From positions 4,947 to 16,543 of the forward strand of contig PLKR01000532.1 of the NCBI GenBank assembly GCA_003140655.1: DNA of 11,597 nucleotides, in the 5' to 3' direction. Both the position numbers and the translations under genes were made by a program. The stretch comes from Acidobacteriaceae bacterium. Lineage in GTDB: Bacteria > Acidobacteriota > Terriglobia > Terriglobales > Acidobacteriaceae. How positions within the stretch are numbered: the first letter of the stretch is position 1; the number at the start of each line of letters is the position of its first letter. The notes under the pieces are model-generated. The model did not search any database, had not been told where the DNA came from, and saw only the letters and a list, made by a program, of their open reading frames with translations. Positions 6,917-11,597 of the stretch are shown here, one piece after another.

Positions 6917-9547
6917 ATGCCTGATGATGCGACCATCTCGAATGGGCAAAGCCCATTAGATCCCGACGCAACGCTCGCGTCGCTGGGGCCGCAGCCCGCC
7001 ACGGTTGCCGCCAAGGTGCCTTCCACGATTGGCAGCTACCGCATCATTCGCCTGCTGGGCGAGGGCGGGATGGGTGCGGTCTATGAGGCCGAGCAGGACC
7101 AACCCCGGCGCAGGGTCGCGCTGAAAGTTATTAAGTCCGCCTGGGCTGATCGCGAATTGCTGCGCCGATTCGAGCTGGAGTCGCAGACTCTTGGCCGTCT
7201 CCACCATCCCGGCATCGCGCAAATCTATGAGGCCGGCGCCGCTGAAACCAGTTTCGGTTCCCAACCCTTCTTTGCCATGGAAATTATCCACGGCAAGCCT
7301 CTAATCGAATACGCCGAAGCGAAGCATCTGAACACGCGCCAGCGACTCGCGCTCATGATTCAGATTTGCGAAGCGGTCGAGCATGCCCATCAGCGCGGCA
7401 TCATCCACCGCGATCTGAAACCGGGAAACATTCTCGTGGAGGAGAGCGGCCAGCCCAAGATCCTCGATTTTGGTCTGGCCCGCGTGACCGACGGCGATAT
7501 GCAAGCGACCCGTCAAACCGACATGGGACAACTGCTCGGCACACTCGCTTATATGAGTCCGGAGCAGGTCACCGCCGATCCCCTGGCGCTCGACACGCGC
7601 AGCGATGTCTACGCGTTGGGCGTCATTCTCTACGAACTCCTCGCCGGTAGACTGCCCTACGAATTGTCGCGGCACGTTTATGAAGTTGTGAGGACGATTC
7701 AGCAGGTCGATCCCAAACCGCTAAGTTCGATTAACCGCGCGTATCGCGGGGATATCGAGACCATCGCCGCCAGGGCGCTGGAGAAAGACAAAACCAGGCG
7801 TTACGGATCGGCGGCGGAGTTGGCGGCTGATATCCGGCGTTATCTGGAAGACCGGCCCATCGCGGCCAAGCCGGCGAGCACGAGCTATCAACTGCGGAAG
7901 TTCGCGCGGCGCAACAAGGTGCTGGTAACGGGAACCTTTGCGGTGTTTCTGACACTGATCGTAGGCGTTGTGGTCAGCACGTGGCAGGCGGTTCGGGCGC
8001 GGCGAGCGGAGGTACGTGCCCAAGCCGAGACTGCGACCGCGCAAGCCGTAGTGGATTTTTTGCAGAACGATCTGCTGGCCCAAGCCAGCGCAAACAAACA
8101 AGCCGGGCCGAAGACAAAACCGGACCCGGACTTGAAGGTACGGACTGCCTTGGACCGCGCGGCCGAGCGCATCGAAGGCAAATTCGCAAAGCAACCGGAG
8201 GTGGAAGCCGAGATTCGCCAGACCATCGGGCAGACGTACTACGACCTCGGGCTGTACCCGGAGGGACGGAAGCAACTGGAGCAGGCGCTCCTACTGCGCC
8301 GCCGGGTGCTCGGGCCGGACAACCCGAAAACTATCGAAACCATGCTCAGCCTCGGGCTGACCGCCCTCCTGCAAGACAAGTATGCGGAGGCTGAGGAGAT
8401 CGACAACCGGGCTTTGGAGATCAGCCGCCGCGTCCTGGGTCCGGAGAATCCCGTCACGTTGAAATGCACGTCGGCCGTGGTCAACCTCTATCTCGCCCAG
8501 CACAAGGCCGCTCAGACAGAAGCGCTCGCCAAACAGGCTTTGGAAATCAGCCGTCGTGTGCTGGGGCCTGAGCATCCCGACACGCTCTATGCCGCAGGTA
8601 ATCTTGCGGCCAGTTACGCGGGCCAGGGCAAGTACGCTCAGGACGCAGCGCTTCTCGCTCCGGTTTTGGAGATCAGCCGCCGTGTGCTGGGCCCTGAGCA
8701 TCCCGAGACTCTGAATTACATGCGAGGTCTTTCGTACGCCTACTTAATGCAGGGCAAGGAGGCCCTGGCCGACGAGATGGACCAACAACTTCTGCAGATT
8801 CTGCGTCGGGATCTGGGTCCCGAGCATCCCGCCACTCTGACGGCCCTGTATAACGTGACCGCTGGTGACCTGCGAGAAGGCAAGAATGCGGAAGCGGAGG
8901 AGCTCGCCAGGGACGCCTTGGAAATCAAGCGTCGCATCTTCGGCCCGGAGGATCGGCGGACGCTGAACAGTATGAGACAGCTGGCCGAAGCCTATCAAGG
9001 ACAAGGCCGGTACGCGGAAGCCGAGGAACTCGATGCCAAGGTTTTGGAGATCGGGCGCCGGCTGCAAGGCCCCGAGGATCGTACCCTCGACACCATGGAT
9101 GACCTGGCCGACGTCTACAGATTAGAGGGCAAGTACGCTCAGGCGGAGGCGCTCTACAGTCAAACCTTGGACATCCAGCGCCGCGTTCTCGGGGCTGATA
9201 ATCCCGCCACTTTTAGCGCTGGCGAGCAAATGGCCATCACCCTGAGCTACGATAAACAATTTGCCAGGGCAGAGGCTCTAATGCAGGAAATCATTCAGAA
9301 GGCGAGCCGATCCGGCGAGCCGGCCGTGCTTTCAGGCGCGTGGTACAACTTCGCTTGCGCGGCAGCCGTCGCGGGGCATACCAACGCTGCGATGGATTAC
9401 CTGCGTAAGGCCGACGATCTCGGAAACCCAGACATCGCGAATATGGCGAAAGATAAAGACCTGAAATCTCTGCGCAAAGATCCGCGCTTTACCGCTCTCA
9501 TTGCCAAGGCCAAACAGCCCGCCGCTCTCCCGCAACCGAGCAAGTAG
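6917..9547 (+). CDS. Membrane Ser/Thr protein kinase with C-terminal TPR array (transposon cargo)
   Basis: An 876-residue PknB-type (Hanks-type) kinase. The kinase domain spans about residues 38-310: glycine loop GEGGMG (48-53), VALK with Lys70, HRDLKPGN with Asp166, DFG at 184-186 and SPE at 214-216, so all catalytic motifs are present. One membrane helix lies at about 335-355, preceded by basic residues, putting the kinase in the cytoplasm and the rest outside the membrane. From about 432 onward come TPR units of 42 residues, with eight copies of an R-R-x-L-G-P-x-x-P-x-T-like anchor starting near residue 461. The array resembles kinesin-light-chain-type TPRs and probably binds proteins. The role would be signalling by phosphorylating unknown partners. 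Such kinases are abundant in Acidobacteriota. The unusual point is its location inside an IS66-type transposon. The start at 6917 was chosen for its ribosome site. Confidence 0.93.
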   Translation: MPDDATISNGQSPLDPDATLASLGPQPATVAAKVPSTIGSYRIIRLLGEGGMGAVYEAEQDQPRRRVALKVIKSAWADRELLRRFELESQTLGRLHHPGIAQIYEAGAAETSFGSQPFFAMEIIHGKPLIEYAEAKHLNTRQRLALMIQICEAVEHAHQRGIIHRDLKPGNILVEESGQPKILDFGLARVTDGDMQATRQTDMGQLLGTLAYMSPEQVTADPLALDTRSDVYALGVILYELLAGRLPYELSRHVYEVVRTIQQVDPKPLSSINRAYRGDIETIAARALEKDKTRRYGSAAELAADIRRYLEDRPIAAKPASTSYQLRKFARRNKVLVTGTFAVFLTLIVGVVVSTWQAVRARRAEVRAQAETATAQAVVDFLQNDLLAQASANKQAGPKTKPDPDLKVRTALDRAAERIEGKFAKQPEVEAEIRQTIGQTYYDLGLYPEGRKQLEQALLLRRRVLGPDNPKTIETMLSLGLTALLQDKYAEAEEIDNRALEISRRVLGPENPVTLKCTSAVVNLYLAQHKAAQTEALAKQALEISRRVLGPEHPDTLYAAGNLAASYAGQGKYAQDAALLAPVLEISRRVLGPEHPETLNYMRGLSYAYLMQGKEALADEMDQQLLQILRRDLGPEHPATLTALYNVTAGDLREGKNAEAEELARDALEIKRRIFGPEDRRTLNSMRQLAEAYQGQGRYAEAEELDAKVLEIGRRLQGPEDRTLDTMDDLADVYRLEGKYAQAEALYSQTLDIQRRVLGADNPATFSAGEQMAITLSYDKQFARAEALMQEIIQKASRSGEPAVLSGAWYNFACAAAVAGHTNAAMDYLRKADDLGNPDIANMAKDKDLKSLRKDPRFTALIAKAKQPAALPQPSK

Positions 9548-9704
9548 TTTCCCGGTTGCCCCCAATTTCGGACTGAAAGCAAGAACTGTACTAAAACTAA
9601 ATTTTCTCAAGTGGCGATAAATCGCGTTTGCGCTCATCAACCAAATGACCACGTCGCACACACGATTGAGAACCTCACCAATCGCGGCGCTCGTCAACCG
9701 TGTA

Positions 9705-9734
9705 GTTCCTCTGTGTTCCTCTGAGTTCCTCTGA
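9705..9734. repeat. Three tandem 10-bp repeats (GTTCCTCTGA/T) at the right tip
   Basis: GTTCCTCTGT, GTTCCTCTGA and GTTCCTCTGA are contiguous and run directly into CGTTTAC at the element end. The left end has only one equivalent module (GAGCAACGCA), so the right tip seems to have gained two copies. Confidence 0.85.
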
Positions 9735-9741
9735 CGTTTAC
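9722..9741 (-). repeat. Right terminal inverted repeat of the IS66-type element
   Basis: Read on the minus strand from 9741 this is GTAAACGTCAGAGGAACTCA, matching the left tip at 16 of 20 positions. It directly adjoins the second GTTCCATT copy. Confidence 0.85.
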
Positions 9742-9749
9742 GTTCCATT
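9742..9749. repeat. Target-site duplication, right copy (GTTCCATT)
   Basis: Identical to 4262-4269 and immediately outside the right tip. Together the two copies define the insertion boundaries. Confidence 0.9.
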
Positions 9750-9838
9750 TGTGTGACACTCATTGTCCGCTCTTGCAGGTCTCTGTCATTCGATGAGTAC
9801 GTCTTGCCCGCGCCTCTCTGATCTTCCCGGACATCCGT
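9742..9838 (-). pseudogene. Alpha/beta hydrolase, upstream fragment
   Basis: The minus strand encodes EDQRGAGKTYSSND, then RDLQERTMSVTQME. The D-Q-R-G-x-G-x-(S/T) motif stands just before the nucleophile-elbow half in proline-iminopeptidase-like hydrolases, and here it runs straight into the target duplication. The last codon is split C|AG across the insertion, and joining to the fragment ending at 4261 gives Gln-Asp in frame. Homology is lost upstream of about 9827, where the sequence becomes the YCF48-like gene of the other strand. The first 90 or so residues, including HGGPG, are therefore gone, independently of the transposon. Confidence 0.85.
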
Positions 9839-10480
9839 ACTTTCGACGGATTGAGCTGGCATTCGATTGCCGACAATATGCCGCCCGCGCTGCCCGGAGA
9901 AGCTTCGTTTGCGGCAAGTGGAACTTGCATAACTGCCCAGGGAGAAAACAACGCTTGGATCGCCACCGGTGGCACAACCACGGCGAGAATCCTGGCTACG
10001 CGAGATGGTGGTGATACCTGGAACGCATACGATACGCCGCTCGTCAGCAATGCGAGCGCAGGCGGCGTCAGTGTCGCTTTCCGCGACGGGTGGAATGGCG
10101 TCGTAGGCGGCGGCGACTTGTCTGTGAATACATCGGCCGATATGGCAACATCGAACGATGGTGGGCAGACCTGGACCCTTACCAATAAACCACCTCTATC
10201 CGGAGCAATTTTCTGCTTGGCTTATGCGCGCGGTATGCACCGGCATGAGGAGTGGTCGGGCAATGATGACGATTTCAATCATTTCTTCGATCGTACCGTC
10301 GTGATCACGGCAGAGACCGAACCGAATTTCGATTCAGGATCGGCGGCATGGACTCCCGATGAAGGACACACGTGGTTCACGTTACCCAACGTGAGCGGAT
10401 ATTGGGCGGTCGGGTTTGCGGATCCGCATGATGGATGGTTCGTTGGCAACAACGGCCAGATTCTGAAGATCAGCTTCTAA
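9839..10480 (+). pseudogene. YCF48-like beta-propeller protein, 5'-truncated
   Basis: The frame reads DGLSWHSIADNMPPALPGEA near its left end and continues about 210 codons to TAA 10478-10480. It contains typical photosystem-II-stability (YCF48)/BNR-type blades: ATRDGGDTWNAY, ATSNDGGQTWTLT, TPDEGHTWFTLP and the closing GWFVGNNGQILKISF. Such proteins usually have a signal peptide and six or seven blades. Here only the last blades remain and no start with a signal sequence is present; TTG 9851 is the first possible start but has no convincing ribosome site. The segment from about 10231 to 10290 (HRHEEWSGNDDDFNHFFDR) reads as a low-similarity insert. Exported beta-propeller proteins of this kind are common in Acidobacteriota, with unknown function. 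The left edge coincides with the hydrolase break. Confidence 0.75.
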
Positions 10481-11154
10481 CGGTCGACGGAATGACGAAG
10501 CGGCCGCGCCGTGCACAGATTGATCGCGAGCGGCGCGCGCTGAAAATCACATCCTGATTAACGGGGTCGGAGCTCTCGTCCGCAAATGCTTCCTTATTTT
10601 GAGTTTGAATGGTCCTCCGGAAGTTCTTGCGATGTGCAGGAAAGCGGTAGGCAAAGTCAAGTCCGAATTCGCGGAACGTTGAGGGGAGGCGGCACCGTCT
10701 CTCCTCTGCGCTGTCATTGCAGACGCTCCAGCTGGTCCATCGCACGATAGAGTTGCCGGTGCAGCAGACTTGTGTGACGGTCCTCCGTTCCTCGATCAAC
10801 CTTACAGCGGAAAATCCGAGGGCTGGCAGGGGTCTGAGCATCAGATGCGTATTGCGTCGAGTAGTGGAATTTGCCGTGACAGTTCTTCTGGCGATGAAGG
10901 AGGAAATGAGGGGCCATGGAGCGTGGGGACGCATAGCCACCTGAACGGAACACGGATTCAATGCCGGAGATGTAGTCCTATAGGAGAGACTACTCTGCCA
11001 GAGTCGCTCGCTGAGACAAAAAAGTAAACACTACCCGAACGCCAGTGCTCAAGACTAGTGCTGCCTTACCCAATCAACTGATTTTCTTCTCGGCTGATGG
11101 CCAACCGTTGAACTCTTGATCCTGTTCGTCGCGGGAGGGATTCTGTGAGTCCGG
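10481..11154. other. Gene-poor decayed region
   Basis: Nothing intact is supported. A minus-strand relic is at about 10640-10953. A small nested symmetric motif lies at about 10973-10995, with GTAGTC and GACTAC arms around the palindrome TCCTATAGGA. The stretch 10996-11154 shows no gene, terminator or repeat that I recognise. Confidence 0.5.
10640..10953 (-). pseudogene. Relic of an unidentified gene with an in-frame stop
   Basis: The minus strand reads HRQLYRAMDQLERLQ, a TGA stop (where CGA would give Arg), then QRRGETVPPPLNV in the same frame. The helical R-x-L-x-R-A-x-x-x-L-E-x-L-Q pattern resembles the C-terminal end of small hypothetical proteins I associate with Acidobacteriota and Planctomycetes genomes. 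That is memory, not a search result. Upstream residues (KNCHGKFHYSTQYASD) stay open back to a GTG at 10953 but are unassigned. The sense of the reading across the stop suggests a nonsense mutation. Function unknown. Confidence 0.35.
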
Positions 11155-11358
11155 CTAATGCCATTCTCCCCGCAAGATCCAATCCACGCTCTTGTGGAAT
11201 CGCTCGGACAGCAGAATCAACATCTCTAGATTGGGAGGAGTTTTCCCTCGCTCAGTTCTCGGGAGATGCCCCTGGGTAACGTGGAGGTAAAGTACACAAT
11301 TCCTCCTGCAAAATCTGCCTGCGGATTTTCCTAATCCTGTCAGCTGGGCGATGGGCAT
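11155..11358 (-). pseudogene. XRE-type HTH regulator remnant, probably frameshifted
   Basis: The C-terminal part reads HVTQGHLPRTERGKTPPNLE, then MLILLSERFHKSVDWILRGE, matching the second half of an XRE/Cro-type DNA-binding domain (helix with a RTERGK-like turn, then LSERF-x-KS-x-DWIL-x-GE). The N-terminal half is wrong in this frame, but the neighbouring frame gives RKIRRQILQEEL, which looks like the expected first helices, so a frameshift near 11285-11300 is likely. Its ATG (11356-11358) overlaps the stop of the upstream PIN-like gene (TGATG), the arrangement of a translationally coupled pair, so it was probably the regulator or antitoxin of a two-gene operon. Low-level function of a short product cannot be excluded. 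Confidence 0.55.
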
Positions 11359-11597
11359 CAGCGTCGCAGGAAATAGATTCTATTCGTCCAGTCCCAATTC
11401 CCAGTTTCTCTTGCCAGTCTGGTCAAGGCCCAGACCAAACCACCGATATCCGCGGGCGAAATTGTTTTTTCGTCCACAAAAACCACGCCGCCGTGCGTTC
11501 GCCCTTCTTCCGCCCAGGTTTTGAGCAGGGGAGGAATCGTCCTCCGGTCATATGTAACCAGCGTTAATCCCTGGGCGGCCGCTTCTCGCAAACAAGG
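11358..11597 (-). CDS. PIN-like (DUF5615-type) protein, 3' part, cut by window edge
   Basis: The reading is open to the last base of the window, so the start is missing. The visible 79 residues contain LVTYDRRTIPPLL, THGGVVFVDEKTISPADIGG and NWDWTNRIYFLRR. These are hallmarks of the C-terminal half of PIN-fold, VapC-like proteins of the DUF5615 type (conserved Asp in the T-Y-D-x-R-T strand, then G-G-V-x-F-V-D). Such proteins are putative RNase toxins usually paired with a small antitoxin. The stop overlaps the ATG of the XRE remnant. The remaining part appears intact; the N-terminal catalytic acidic residues cannot be seen. Family placement is from remembered consensus. Confidence 0.7.
   Translation of the reverse strand, partial: PCLREAAAQGLTLVTYDRRTIPPLLKTWAEEGRTHGGVVFVDEKTISPADIGGLVWALTRLARETGNWDWTNRIYFLRR

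Larger units (their letters stand above)
4270..9741 (+). mobile_element. IS66-type transposon carrying a Ser/Thr kinase-TPR cargo gene (5,472 bp)
   Basis: The left end reads GTAAGCGTCCGAGCAACGCA (4270-4289). The right end, read inward on the minus strand from 9741, is GTAAACGTCAGAGGAACTCA; 16 of 20 positions agree. Identical 8-bp GTTCCATT copies flank both ends. The unit contains tnpA, tnpB and tnpC in canonical IS66 order, then a 2.6-kb kinase gene on the same strand. The insertion interrupts an alpha/beta hydrolase, and excision with one duplicate restores that frame exactly. Ordinary IS66 elements are about 2.5-2.7 kb, so this one is about twice normal size because of the cargo. No alternative right end bordered by GTTCCATT occurs between tnpC and the kinase. 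The tnpC frameshift suggests this copy may need help in trans. Confidence 0.88.
9548..9741. other. Non-coding right end of the transposon
   Basis: These 194 bases between the kinase stop and the element tip hold no credible gene. Visible are a short hairpin, GCGAT-AA-ATCGC, near 9613-9624, a subterminal GCGCTCGTC (9687-9695; reverse complement GACGAGCGC) that matches GATGAGCGC near the left end, and three 10-bp repeats leading into the tip. No kinase terminator with a U-tract is seen. Confidence 0.6.

Noticed and set aside
7721..8275. A 184-codon minus-strand open frame inside the kinase gene
   Set aside because: It is an antisense shadow of a high-GC gene whose plus-strand reading has full kinase and TPR motifs.
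8297..9250. Periodic DNA repeats of 126 bp that might suggest a repeat array
   Set aside because: They are the TPR codons of the kinase and are explained by the 42-residue protein repeat.
9332..9862. A 176-codon minus-strand open frame
   Set aside because: It is a chimera: antisense of the kinase tail, the transposon right end and the hydrolase fragment. Only the 9742-9838 part is ancestral coding sequence.
10470..10961. A 163-codon minus-strand open frame
   Set aside because: It has no ribosome site or recognisable domain. The alternative frame at 10640-10953 reads more like protein.

Overview
The window looks like an accessory, transposon-scarred stretch of a GC-rich Acidobacteriota (Solibacter/Bryobacter-like) chromosome. 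This is inferred from gene content: tandem Ig-like surface proteins, a Ser/Thr kinase with a C-terminal TPR array, a YCF48-type beta-propeller protein and an IS66-type element. No rRNA or marker gene is present to confirm it.

Layout. (1) 1-2601: 3' part of a large secreted protein made of 86-residue Ig-like repeats followed by a TIM-barrel glycosidase-like domain. (2) 2602-3542: a transposase graveyard, with a decayed IS3-family relic on the plus strand and a probable IS5-type C-terminal fragment on the minus strand. (3) 3543-4269 and 9742 to about 9838, minus strand: two pieces of one alpha/beta hydrolase gene of the proline-iminopeptidase type. (4) 4270-9741: the mobile element that split it. 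(5) About 9839-10480: a 5'-truncated YCF48-like gene. (6) 10481-11154: decayed sequence with a relic of an unidentified gene. (7) 11155-11597, minus strand: an XRE-like regulator remnant overlapping the end of a PIN-like (DUF5615-type) gene cut by the window edge.

The main result is the 5,472-bp element at 4270-9741. Its ends are imperfect inverted repeats (16 of 20 positions match: GTAAGCGTCCGAGCAACGCA and GTAAACGTCAGAGGAACTCA). A perfect 8-bp direct repeat, GTTCCATT, lies immediately outside both ends (4262-4269 and 9742-9749). Removing the element and one repeat copy joins the two hydrolase fragments in frame across a sensible alpha/beta-hydrolase sequence (DQRGAGKTY upstream, GHSWGS downstream). 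The element is therefore one transposition unit. It holds IS66-type tnpA, tnpB and tnpC plus an 876-residue membrane Ser/Thr protein kinase with eight TPR-like units, as cargo between tnpC and the right end. tnpC carries a one-base frameshift, so this copy may not be autonomous.

How the parts work together: TnpA, TnpB and TnpC would be the transposition machinery acting on the two ends. The kinase is a passenger with its own probable start region and no obvious role in transposition. The flanking hydrolase and YCF48 genes look dead. The hydrolase was hit by the transposon, and both genes also lack their 5' ends at a shared head-to-head junction near 9827-9845.
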